Source of the DNA: Novosphingobium sp. CECT 9465
GTDB taxonomy: Bacteria > Pseudomonadota > Alphaproteobacteria > Sphingomonadales > Sphingomonadaceae
DNA: 64,000 nt
Reading direction: 5' to 3'
Assembly: GCF_920987055.1 (NCBI RefSeq)
Contig: NZ_CAKLBX010000003.1
Location: 223,888-287,887 of the forward strand
In this document: piece after piece, positions 1 to 8,237 of the stretch
Layout: each line of letters opens with the position of its first letter
How positions within the stretch are numbered: position 1 is the stretch's first letter
Translations under genes and position numbers: made by a program
Notes under the pieces: generated by a model
Database searches by the model: none
What the model saw: the letters and a program-made list of their open reading frames with translations, nothing else
Told to the model about the DNA's origin: nothing

Positions 1-103
1 GCGGCATTGTCCGCAATGTTGTCGTAAGCGGACAGTCCAGCATTTAGGCAAATGCTAGGCAAAAGCGGACATTTCGGATCGTCCGGCATCCCCGTCGTCT
101 CAA

Positions 104-706
104 CTATGCAGATTTCGCCTGCTGGATGACGTGAAACGCGCCGCCCATCAGACGGGTCACCTCATCCCCACTGAACACGTACTGGGGCTCATAACTCAGG
201 CCGAGCTGTGATGGCCGCTTCCAGCGATCGACGTACAAGCCTTTGTTTGGGCCGAAGGTCAGGTCGATATGTTTGGCGAGCCGCGCTGGCCCTTGCCGCG
301 AATAGGCGGTGCGGAAGATCGAAATGTCGACGACATAAGACCCGATCATCACCCAGACGTGGCCATCCCAATCCGGGTTCGATTTGCTGAAGACCTGCGG
401 GCCGTCGAACGGTTGTCGATCCCCAAATACCAGGTCACCGTCCACAACCAAGGTGCCCGCGACCACATGGATTGGTGCCGCCATGCACCGCTCGAGCCCG
501 ACCGCCAGGGCGGCGCTCATCAGGGCGCACGCTCCCGGGATGGCAGGGAATATTTTGAGCAAATCGATCGCGCACTGAGACAAGGCTTCGCGATCGGTAT
601 CGGTCATCTCATAGGCCTTGAAGGATTTCGCCGCAGCCCAGCCATGCTGAGCAGCAACAAGTTTTCCTACGTGTGCGATATCTTTAATTGCCGACATTCG
701 CGGCAT
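104..706 (-). CDS. Transglutaminase/cysteine-protease-fold-like hypothetical protein (200 aa)
   Basis: No family is recognised with certainty. A Cys near residue 60 (motif IPGACALMSAAL), a later His (GHVWVMIG) and an Asp about nine residues on (YVVDISIF) are spaced and ordered like the Cys-His-Asp triad of transglutaminase-fold enzymes. No signal peptide is visible, so it is probably cytoplasmic. The start ATG at 706 is the most upstream; Met4 at 697 is an alternative. It is divergent from the umuD-umuC pair, with about 130 bp between. Its role (peptide processing, deamidation or an inactive relative) is inference from the residue pattern only. The first 103 bases of the window hold no gene that I can see. 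Confidence 0.6.
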   Translation of the reverse strand: MPRMSAIKDIAHVGKLVAAQHGWAAAKSFKAYEMTDTDREALSQCAIDLLKIFPAIPGACALMSAALAVGLERCMAAPIHVVAGTLVVDGDLVFGDRQPFDGPQVFSKSNPDWDGHVWVMIGSYVVDISIFRTAYSRQGPARLAKHIDLTFGPNKGLYVDRWKRPSQLGLSYEPQYVFSGDEVTRLMGGAFHVIQQAKSA

Positions 707-797
707 TTAGGCCAGTCAGAACAGTCCCGCCAGTGGTTCTATTGACGCCAGAGACTGCTCGCGACCGATGCACCAGTTGACGAATCACGCCGCACCT

Positions 798-812
798 GTT
801 CTTTTTATGTTC
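798..812. promoter_or_regulatory. LexA (SOS) box, GTTC-N7-GTTC
   Basis: The site reads GTTCTTTTTATGTTC, an exact GTTC-N7-GTTC direct repeat, the LexA operator form known in Alphaproteobacteria. It lies about 25 bp before the proposed GTG start of umuD at 837, the expected position for an SOS operator. It also argues against the longer open frame starting at 768, which would place the operator inside the gene. Confidence 0.7.
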
Positions 813-836
813 CCCATTCCGTCTGGAACATGCCTC

Positions 837-1256
837 GTGCTTAGCTTTGTCGATTGCCCGCCCAAACTCGAAATTCCGCTGTTCGGAACCCAGGTTCCCG
901 CCGGCTTTCCAAGCCCTGCGGACGATCACATCGAGGGCAAGCTCGACCTCAACGAGCACCTGATCCGCAGGCCCGCGGCCACGTTTTTCGTCCGCGCCGC
1001 CGGGGAATCCATGCGCGATGCGGGGATATTCGATGGCGACCTGCTGGTCATCGATCGCGGGATCAGCCCCCAGCCCGACGACATCGTCATTGCCATTCTG
1101 CACGGCGACCTGACCGTCAAACGCCTGAAAAAGGTGGCCGGGCAGTGGCATCTCGCAGCCGAGAATATGGACTATCCCTCGTTGCCCATTGGCGAAAACG
1201 ACTGCGAGATCTGGGGCGTCGTCACCACGAGCATCCGGCGCCATTGCGGCCGCTGA
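837..1256 (+). CDS. umuD: UmuD-like self-cleaving S24 peptidase, SOS mutagenesis subunit
   Basis: UmuD is cleaved in response to RecA filaments and then supports the Y-family polymerase UmuC in translesion synthesis. The protein shows the Ala-Gly cleavage site (VPAGFPSP), the nucleophilic Ser in GESM and the general-base Lys in LTVKRL, in LexA/UmuD order. GTG at 837 is chosen because it gives about 139 residues, the usual UmuD length, and puts the LexA box just upstream; the frame is open back to an ATG at 768 and another at 807. The ribosome binding site is weak. The stop overlaps the umuC start as TGATG, so the two are translationally coupled. Confidence 0.85.
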   Translation: MLSFVDCPPKLEIPLFGTQVPAGFPSPADDHIEGKLDLNEHLIRRPAATFFVRAAGESMRDAGIFDGDLLVIDRGISPQPDDIVIAILHGDLTVKRLKKVAGQWHLAAENMDYPSLPIGENDCEIWGVVTTSIRRHCGR

Positions 1257-2527
1257 TGGCCACCTTTGCGCTGGTCGACTGCAACAACTTCTATGCATCC
1301 TGTGAGCGGCTGTTCCAGCCCCGCCTGCGGGAGCGCCCAGTGGTGGTCCTCTCTAATAACGATGGCTGCGTCATTGCCCGCTCAAACGAGGCGAAGGTGC
1401 TGGGCGTCGCGATGGGCGCGCCCATGTTCAAGATCCGAAAACTGGTCGAGGAACATGACATTGCCGTCTGCTCGTCGAACTATGCGCTTTATGGCGACAT
1501 CTCCGAACGCGTGATGACCGTGCTGGGTGCGAGCGCGCCCTCTCACGAGATCTACAGCATCGACGAGTGCTTCCTCGATCTCGACCGATTGGCCGTACCA
1601 AGTCTCACCGAATGGTGCCGAGTCCTGCGCGAGAGGACCAGACGATGGACTGGAATTCCGGTGTCGGTCGGCGTTGGGCCAACCAAGACTCTGGCCAAGC
1701 TCGCTAATCGGTTGGCGAAGAAATCGGCCAAGGCGGGCGGTGTTCTCGATCTCGTCCATCATCCGGCCTGGATCGAGGCTGCCTTGCGCAAAACCCCGGT
1801 CGGCGATGTCTGGGGCGTGGGTAGGCGCTGGACGGTGATGCTTGAGGAGCGCGGTATTCACACCGCCCACGAATTCGCCAACGCTCCCGATGGCTGGGTC
1901 CGGCAGAGCATGGGTGTGGTCGGCCTGCGCACTGTACATGAACTGCGCGGCTTCGTTTGCCATGCCCTTGAAGACCAGCCTTCGCCAAAACAGACGACTT
2001 GTTGCTCGCGAACCTTCGGCGCAGCAATCCGCGAAAAGAGCCAGGTTCACGATGCCGTGATGAGTTTTTCCGAAAGGGTCGCCGAAAAGGTGCGTCATGC
2101 CGGGCAGGTGGCCGGCGCGGTCCAGTTGTTCATCCGGACCGATCCATTTGCCCAAGGCGCACCGCAAAAGTCGCTGTCGGGCTCGGCGACGTTTCATCGG
2201 CCAACGTCGGATACCCGCGAGATTTCGGCCACCGTGCTGCGGATCTTCGACCGTATCTGGAGTGCAGGCTATGATTGGCGAAAGGCCGGTGTGCTGCTGC
2301 TCGACCTCGGCATGCCGGGAGATTCCCCTGCCTCGCTGTTCGACAGGATCGAGGAAGCTGACGATGGGCTCATGAGCGCGATCGATCAGATCAACGCCCG
2401 CTATGGGCGCGGCACGGCAAGGTTGGGATTGGCACAGAAGAGCGGCGAATGGCGCATGCGGCGCGAAAACCTGTCGCCGAGCTTTACCACGCGCTGGTCG
2501 GACATCCCTTCGGCCAGGCTCACCTAG
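1256..2527 (+). CDS. umuC: UmuC-like Y-family DNA polymerase (DNA polymerase V catalytic subunit)
   Basis: This translesion polymerase of 423 residues has the Y-family palm residues in place: Asp8 in LVDCNNFYASCE and Asp103-Glu104 in YSIDECFLDLD. The GVGPTKTLAKLAN stretch is the helix-hairpin-helix region, followed by a little-finger domain. The frame is open further upstream, but homology begins at this ATG, which overlaps the umuD stop by one base. Plasmid-borne umuDC operons give the host SOS mutagenesis; control by the LexA box at 798-812 is expected for both genes. It ends 15 bp from the convergent methyltransferase-helicase gene. Confidence 0.93.
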   Translation: MATFALVDCNNFYASCERLFQPRLRERPVVVLSNNDGCVIARSNEAKVLGVAMGAPMFKIRKLVEEHDIAVCSSNYALYGDISERVMTVLGASAPSHEIYSIDECFLDLDRLAVPSLTEWCRVLRERTRRWTGIPVSVGVGPTKTLAKLANRLAKKSAKAGGVLDLVHHPAWIEAALRKTPVGDVWGVGRRWTVMLEERGIHTAHEFANAPDGWVRQSMGVVGLRTVHELRGFVCHALEDQPSPKQTTCCSRTFGAAIREKSQVHDAVMSFSERVAEKVRHAGQVAGAVQLFIRTDPFAQGAPQKSLSGSATFHRPTSDTREISATVLRIFDRIWSAGYDWRKAGVLLLDLGMPGDSPASLFDRIEEADDGLMSAIDQINARYGRGTARLGLAQKSGEWRMRRENLSPSFTTRWSDIPSARLT

Positions 2528-2542
2528 CGCACGCCAAACAGG

Positions 2543-5500
2543 TCACGCTTGCCCGGCAATACCGGAGATGATCGCGTCAGCCCGGTCGAGAGGCACGAAC
2601 ACGCGCGTCTTGTAGGCGATAATCTCGGTGAAGCAGCCCTTCGCCTTGAGTTCGGGAATGCGCGCGGCTTCGGCATCGACGATCTCTATCCTGCGGGAAC
2701 CGTTCACCCGCGACGTGCGGATTGTGAAATTGAGGGGGTGCGGCGCCTTCCATGTTCCGCCGCCCATGACGGCGGCAGCGATCTTGTCGGGATCGGTCGG
2801 AACCGTGCGGTTGACCCCGAGCTTCTCGAGGGTCGCGTCGACATAGAGATCGTGGACATGACGACCGAGCCAAGAGGTGCCAGACTTGTCGACGATACGA
2901 TTGACCGTGAGGTCTTCCTTTGGAAGCGCGCCCCAGATCGGCAGGAGCAGTCCGGTCGCGAGGTAAACGGTCTCCGTGACCAGCTGGCTTTCATCTGCTG
3001 CATATTCCTCTTCCCACAGGGCACGGAACCTGGCCTTGGACACCGTCTCCCAAGCTGACTCATCGAGGTGGTCGGCGCGGAGGTACTCACTGCGCAGCGG
3101 CCGAACGAGTTCGTAGCGCCGAATGGTATTGCCCTCTTCATCCATGTGCGAGGGCGCACGGATCGCCAGGGCAACCTTCCCCGATTTGCCGTTGCGCATG
3201 AACAGCGGTTTGTCCTCGTGAGACGCCAACTTGAGCACCCGCTCGAGCGAGAGGACCTTGCGTCGCTGGGTCAGCGACAGTTCTAGAAGGTGCGAAGTAG
3301 CGCCGGTCACGGGATCAGTCCGGATCACCGTGTCCGACAGAACCTGGCAAGCCTCGACCGAGATGGTCTCGACTCCGATGTCGAAGGTGCCAGCCTCCTT
3401 CGCCGCCGCGACGCGCGTTTCGACAAGGGTCAGGAACTCGTCGAAGATGGCGTTCTGCACCGCGATCCTCATGGCGAGGATACGGTTGAGCCATCGCTGG
3501 ATTGGCGGCAGGTCCTCGCGCAGCACACCGTCCTGATCGGTGAGATCGAGCCCGCTCATTGTCTGAAACTCGGCGAGCGAGGTGCTCTTGAGTTTGCCCA
3601 TTGCAAGCAACCCGTACCAGTCATGCAAGGCGTGCTTGGCGTAGCTGCTCTCGAGGTTGTCTGAGGACTCGAACATGCCCTGGCCGCCGGTCTGGCGCTG
3701 GCCGCGGGTGAGCGCGCCCAGTGCGTCGAGCCGCCGCGCAATCGTGCTGGTGAACCGCGCCTCACCCTTGCAGTCGGTCGTGACCGGCCGGAACAGCGGC
3801 GGACAGGCCTGGTGGGTCCGGTGGGTGCGCCCCAAGCCCTGGATGGCCCGGTCCGCGCGCCAGCCTGGTTCGAGCAGGAAGTGGACTCGGCGCTGCTGGT
3901 TCTTCGCATCCAGGCTGGCGTGGTAGCTGCGCCCCGTGCCGCCGGCATCCGAGAATACGAGGATACGCTTTGCGCCAGTCATGAACGCGGCGGTCTCGGC
4001 AAGGTTGGTCCTGGGCGAGCGGCTTTCGAGGCGTTGTTGCCCCGAACCATCGCGTACTAGGCGTTTGCTGCGCCCGGTGACTTCGGCCACCGCACTCACG
4101 CCGTAGTGTACAAGTAGCGCATCGAGCGCGGTCGGGATCGGCGGCATGGCACAGATATGCTCGATGAGTTGCTCTCGAGCGGCTTCGGCCTGAGGGTTGT
4201 GGACCGGATTGCCGGCCTGGTCCCACATCGGGCGCGAGCGGACATCGCCGAGTTCGTCGACATATTCTTCCATCTGCCGGGTCGGGAAGGCGCGGGTGAG
4301 GTAGTCCACGATCGCCTCGCGTGGCGATAGGTCCAGTTCCAGCGCCTCACGCTCCTCGGGGTCCAGTTCGTTGAGACGCCGGTTGAGGATCGATTCCGCC
4401 GTGCTGACGAGCTGGACGACCACGCTTTCCTCGCTGGCCAGATGCTCATCGATTGCGGGATAGATCGAGGGGAGCTTCAGGCTGAGCAGGACTTGCGCAA
4501 AGAAGCGCTGCTTGGTGCCCTCGAACCGGCTGCGCGCCGCCGCCTTGGCGCCGCTGTTGAGCGTCCTGTTCTCAAGACCATCGACGATGCCGGTGAGTTC
4601 GAGTGCGGCCTCGAGGTTCTGATGGATGTTCGTCCAGGCCTCGCAATAGGTGTCGTAGATCGCGATCTGCTCCGGGGTAAGGTCATGTCGCAGGATGTCG
4701 TACTCGATCCCGGCGAAGCTCAGTGCCCGGGCCAGGTATAGGCCGGATGCCTTGAGATCGCGGGCAACCAGTTCCATCGCAGCAATTCCGCCGTCGCGGA
4801 TTTCGCTGATGAACTGTTCGCGGGCCGCGAACGCCGTGCCCGGCCCCCACAGACCGAGACGGACCGCATAGGCGAGGTTGTTGACGTCGGATGCTCCCGT
4901 TGCCGAGGCATAGAGCACCCGGGCGCGCGGTAGCGTGTTCTGGAGCAGGACACCGGCGATACCCTGCAGCGAGCCCTGCTTCTTCCCCAGCGCCCCTTCC
5001 CCGCCGGCCACGCCGCCCATTTCATGGGCCTCGTCGAATACGATCACGCCTTCGAAGTCTTCACCAGCCCAGCGCACGATCTGGTCAAGTCGTGTGTCTT
5101 CGACGCGCGAGCTGCGCAAGGTGCCGTAAGGCACGAACAGAATGCCCTCGGGCGCAGTGATCTTCTCGCCGATCTTCCAGCGCGCAAGTTCGAGGATGTC
5201 CGACGGCAGCCCGCCTATCGCGGTCCAGTCGCGCTGCGCATCTTCGAGGAGCGGCGCGTTCTTTGAAATCCAGATGTGGCGGCGATTGCCCTTGAGCCAC
5301 TGGTCAAGAATGCAGGCCGCCGCTTGCCTCCCCTTCCCCGCCCCGGTTCCGTCACCCAGAAAGAACCCGGTACGGTAAAGCTGACCGTCCGGATCTTCCT
5401 TCAGCGCCACTTCGCCGGATGGATGACTGAAGCGGCCATGAAGATCGCGCGACCAGGCTTCGCCGGCATAGATCACGGTTTCAAGCTGGGCAGCCGAGAG

Positions 5501-6760
5501 CAGACGTGCCGTCACCGTCCTTTCGGGTAGGCAGGGCACGTAGCCGGGCCGAGGTGCGGCGATCGAGGCCATGGCGGCGGATTCGACGAGATGGGTCGGG
5601 TGTTCGCCCGCCTCCGGGATGACGACGCGTGAGGGGCGATAGTCGGCATAGACGCCGCGCTGTTCGCCCATGGCCGCGGGTTCATCGAGTACCGCGTAGG
5701 CGACAGGCCGGACCTCGTTGGTCTGTGCTGCGCGGACAATTACTGGCCGCGCTGGGCCGGTCCTGACCGAGCGGAACAGACTGAGCTTTGGCCGCGGCGC
5801 GACGCTCTCGCTGGCCTTGCGTAGTGCGGCGCGCGGCGGAATCGCGGGAAGCGCCGCATAGAGTTCGCTGACCGACGCGCGGTTGATGGTTGAAAGACCG
5901 ATCTCGCCGGCAATCTTGTCGATCACCAGGATACGAACCGCGATGCCGGTGCCGTGCTTGGCATAGCCGCCCCTGTCGAGCCGCAGTGACAGGACAACGC
6001 GCGCGCTCTCAAGCGTGCGTCGGAAGACTTCGCCACAGCTGGCCGAGGGAGAGAACCAGTCCGGCATGATCGCGACGACCCTCCCGCCGGGCAAGAGATG
6101 GTCGATCGCCGCGCGCAAGTGGCGGGCGGCAGTGTTCTGATCCTGGCCCCGCGATTGCGAGATCGAGAACGGCGGGTTCATGACGATCACACTCGGCCGC
6201 GTGTTTCCCGACAGTAAAGCCCCAAGCTTGGCGCCATCGTGCCGGAACACATGCGATTCAGGGAAGATCCCCTCCAGCAGATCCGCGCGGGTGGGTTCGA
6301 GTTCGTTGAGCACGGAACTCTTCGCCAGACCCTGAGCAAGCGAGGCAATGATCCCGGTCCCTGCGCTGGGCTCAAGAAAAACGTCTTCGACCGAAAGCCG
6401 TGCAAGATTAACCGCGAGATAAGCCAGCGCGGGCGGAGTGGAAAACTGCTGGAAGGCGATCTGCGCCTCGCTGCGAACAGTATGGGTCGGGAGATCCTTG
6501 GTCAGTGCTTCGAGCGTGCGGATCGCGGCGCCAGCTTCCATTTGACCCACAAGTCGGGGAACCGCCATCGCCAGTGCGACCTCCAGCGCCTCGAAACTAT
6601 CGCGCTGTTGCCAGGCCCCCGCCGCATCTCTGCCGCCAGTGCTCTGGATCATGGCCTCGCTTAGTGCGGCGCGATCGATTGGAACAGTGAGGAGAAGCTT
6701 GGCGGCAAGTGTGCGCGCAGCACTGAGAATTGCGCTGGCGCGCGGAAGCGTAGTGGTCAT
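2543..6760 (-). CDS. Adenine methyltransferase fused to strawberry-notch-type helicase (1405 aa)
   Basis: A very large fusion. Residues about 90-300 form a class I N6-adenine methyltransferase-like domain, with the SAM motif EPSAGTG near 130 and catalytic NPPF near 195. From about 440 there is a superfamily 2 helicase core like eukaryotic strawberry notch: Walker A GDGTGAGKGR near 469, DEAH near 576, motif III SATGASD near 619 and motif VI QGLGRTHRTHQ near 974. The ATG at 6760 has an AGGAG eight bases upstream, so it is preferred to the ATG at 6796. It lies 58 bp downstream of the toprim gene on the same strand. Such fusions occur on alphaproteobacterial plasmids and phages; their function is not established. 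A role in plasmid DNA protection, replication or anti-defence is inference. Confidence 0.88.
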   Translation of the reverse strand: MTTTLPRASAILSAARTLAAKLLLTVPIDRAALSEAMIQSTGGRDAAGAWQQRDSFEALEVALAMAVPRLVGQMEAGAAIRTLEALTKDLPTHTVRSEAQIAFQQFSTPPALAYLAVNLARLSVEDVFLEPSAGTGIIASLAQGLAKSSVLNELEPTRADLLEGIFPESHVFRHDGAKLGALLSGNTRPSVIVMNPPFSISQSRGQDQNTAARHLRAAIDHLLPGGRVVAIMPDWFSPSASCGEVFRRTLESARVVLSLRLDRGGYAKHGTGIAVRILVIDKIAGEIGLSTINRASVSELYAALPAIPPRAALRKASESVAPRPKLSLFRSVRTGPARPVIVRAAQTNEVRPVAYAVLDEPAAMGEQRGVYADYRPSRVVIPEAGEHPTHLVESAAMASIAAPRPGYVPCLPERTVTARLLSAAQLETVIYAGEAWSRDLHGRFSHPSGEVALKEDPDGQLYRTGFFLGDGTGAGKGRQAAACILDQWLKGNRRHIWISKNAPLLEDAQRDWTAIGGLPSDILELARWKIGEKITAPEGILFVPYGTLRSSRVEDTRLDQIVRWAGEDFEGVIVFDEAHEMGGVAGGEGALGKKQGSLQGIAGVLLQNTLPRARVLYASATGASDVNNLAYAVRLGLWGPGTAFAAREQFISEIRDGGIAAMELVARDLKASGLYLARALSFAGIEYDILRHDLTPEQIAIYDTYCEAWTNIHQNLEAALELTGIVDGLENRTLNSGAKAAARSRFEGTKQRFFAQVLLSLKLPSIYPAIDEHLASEESVVVQLVSTAESILNRRLNELDPEEREALELDLSPREAIVDYLTRAFPTRQMEEYVDELGDVRSRPMWDQAGNPVHNPQAEAAREQLIEHICAMPPIPTALDALLVHYGVSAVAEVTGRSKRLVRDGSGQQRLESRSPRTNLAETAAFMTGAKRILVFSDAGGTGRSYHASLDAKNQQRRVHFLLEPGWRADRAIQGLGRTHRTHQACPPLFRPVTTDCKGEARFTSTIARRLDALGALTRGQRQTGGQGMFESSDNLESSYAKHALHDWYGLLAMGKLKSTSLAEFQTMSGLDLTDQDGVLREDLPPIQRWLNRILAMRIAVQNAIFDEFLTLVETRVAAAKEAGTFDIGVETISVEACQVLSDTVIRTDPVTGATSHLLELSLTQRRKVLSLERVLKLASHEDKPLFMRNGKSGKVALAIRAPSHMDEEGNTIRRYELVRPLRSEYLRADHLDESAWETVSKARFRALWEEEYAADESQLVTETVYLATGLLLPIWGALPKEDLTVNRIVDKSGTSWLGRHVHDLYVDATLEKLGVNRTVPTDPDKIAAAVMGGGTWKAPHPLNFTIRTSRVNGSRRIEIVDAEAARIPELKAKGCFTEIIAYKTRVFVPLDRADAIISGIAGQA

Positions 6761-6818
6761 GCGGGGATCTCCTGAGCTCGTGCCGATCAGCGGCACACCC
6801 GCTCCAGCCCCCCTCCCC

Positions 6819-7661
6819 TCACCGCTTCAGAAGTTGCGCCCAGTCATTCATGCGCGCTGGTGGCCATTCGGTCTCGATGGTGAGACCAGGGCGGCGGTAG
6901 GTCTCGGCTGCGCGCGCGCGGGCGCGCCTGCCCTCGGCGTCATTGTCCGCCAGAAGGATCAGGGTTTCGACGTGCACTGGAATATGCACCTGGTGGAAGC
7001 GCCTGGCCCCCATGCTGGCCCAAGTCTGGATGCCTGTCAGCGAAGTGTAGGCAGCTGCGGTCTCGAAGCCTTCGCATATGCCGATGGTTTTTCCCGGGGG
7101 ACCGTTCGTCCAGGCTGCACCGATAGCCTGACCAAGCACTCGCTTTTCGATATATTGCGCACTTTGCGGATCGAGGAAGACTCGTTGGATCGCCGCTATC
7201 TCCCCGGCCTTTCGCATCGCGATAAGCAGCGCTGGCTCAAAGAGAGCGAGCCTTCCCGGTCCTTTGGGGCACCTCGGGTGGTAGCGCAGGTCTTCGAGCG
7301 GTGCCCAAACATTGCGGACGTCGCGAACGTAACGCTCGGCAAGCGTGCCCTCAATTGCTCGTCCAGCTTGCCAGATAGCAAGATGAGCGGTTTCGGCTTG
7401 TCGGCGATTGGGTTCGACTGCGGAGGGTTCGAACCTTGGCAGCTGCGCTATCCTCGAAATCGCGCGAATGACATCTCGGTTGTCACAACCAGCGTGGCAG
7501 GTCACGAGTATTCCGCGGTCGCCCTGACGGATTGATAGTGATGGGGTTCTGTCTGCATGGGCTGGGCAATGACAGCTTGCTGAGTCTCCGGACCAAACGC
7601 CCCCTAGGTGATGAACCAGAGCGCGCAGTTCTGACGAAGGTTTGTTGCGGACAATTGACAT
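6819..7661 (-). CDS. Toprim-domain, zinc-finger primase-like protein
   Basis: The N-terminus has a primase-like zinc motif: CHCPAH near residues 32-37 and CHAGC near 55-59, with PSLSI between. Then comes a linker with a DUF7146-like look, and a C-terminal toprim domain with the conserved Glu in ICEGFETAAAY (near 190) and the Asp pair in LLADNDAEGR (near 235). This architecture is typical of plasmid and phage DnaG-like primases and toprim proteins that act on single-stranded DNA. The protein has 280 residues and no helicase domain. It is immediately upstream of the methyltransferase-helicase on the same strand, probably one operon, which suggests joint work in DNA processing. ATG at 7661 is the most upstream good start. 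Confidence 0.85.
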   Translation of the reverse strand: MSIVRNKPSSELRALVHHLGGVWSGDSASCHCPAHADRTPSLSIRQGDRGILVTCHAGCDNRDVIRAISRIAQLPRFEPSAVEPNRRQAETAHLAIWQAGRAIEGTLAERYVRDVRNVWAPLEDLRYHPRCPKGPGRLALFEPALLIAMRKAGEIAAIQRVFLDPQSAQYIEKRVLGQAIGAAWTNGPPGKTIGICEGFETAAAYTSLTGIQTWASMGARRFHQVHIPVHVETLILLADNDAEGRRARARAAETYRRPGLTIETEWPPARMNDWAQLLKR

Positions 7662-7879
7662 GCCATCTCAACCAGACCCCCTCACCCTCCCCCGTAGTTA
7701 ATGGAGTGTCCTGTGCTTGCCTGCTGGGCAGTACGTGGGCGATGCTCGCGAATCGGTATCTGATCTTCCAAAAAATCAATTGAAAGACGCCGCTGCTTGC
7801 AGCGGAAGGATTCATGATTCTAAAGATTCAGATTCAGGGCGCGCAAAGCAGCTATATTTCAATAGTTTACGACTGCCTA

Positions 7880-7983
7880 GCTGACCGCGTGGGGGAGTTT
7901 GCCTGACCCAGTGGGGGCTTAAGCCTGACCCACCGGGGGAACTAACCTGACTGTTCGGGGCCATCCTGACTCCTTGGGGGAAT
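7880..7983 (+). repeat. Five iterons, core CCTGAC-N5-GGGGG, mostly 22-bp period
   Basis: Cores start at 7880, 7902, 7924, 7946 and 7965. Each reads CCTGAC (GCTGAC in the first), five variable bases, then GGGGG (GGGG in the fourth). The first four are spaced by exactly 22 bp, two helical turns, as expected for Rep protein binding on one face of the DNA. A sixth core stands alone at 8128-8145. They are immediately upstream of repA. Confidence 0.85.
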
Positions 7984-8160
7984 CAATTAAACGGGTGTTC
8001 CGTGCCTGCCGAGGTGAGTTTCTGAATCCCGCGAAGGTCGAAATCAAGGCCAATTTCCAATTTTGATCATGAGTGTGCCGACTCGCCTGTTTTCGCGCCT
8101 TGGCGACCCAAACTGCCGCAATTTGATCCTGACCGTTTGGGGGGGTAGTCAGATTTCTAT

Positions 8161-8194
8161 CCTGACCTGACTTGACTGATGAGGTCAGGTCAGG
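8161..8194. promoter_or_regulatory. Inverted repeat of iteron half-sites, likely Rep autoregulatory operator
   Basis: CCTGACCTGAC at 8161-8171 and its exact reverse complement GTCAGGTCAGG at 8184-8194 are separated by 12 bp. Each arm contains the iteron half CCTGAC. In Rep_3-type plasmids an inverted repeat sharing the iteron sequence lies over the rep promoter and binds Rep dimers for autorepression. The position, 44 bp before repA, fits that. Confidence 0.75.
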
Positions 8195-8237
8195 CAGCAA
8201 TGAAGGCCCAAGAACCAAGTCCTGATCGCAATGTGGC

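Larger units (their letters stand above)
7662..8237. other. Putative plasmid replication origin region (oriV), no gene
   Basis: This 576-bp stretch holds no supported gene. It carries a relatively A+T-rich patch (about 7740-7870), six iteron-like repeats (7880-7980 and 8128-8145) and a paired inverted repeat just before repA (8161-8194). The order A+T-rich patch, iterons, operator, rep gene is the usual layout of an iteron-controlled replicon. I did not find a convincing DnaA box by eye. Confidence 0.7.

Noticed and set aside
7880..8145. Reading the CCTGAC/GGGGG repeats as a CRISPR-like array
   Set aside because: The units are 22 bp apart with no true spacers and lie directly before a Rep gene, so they are iterons.
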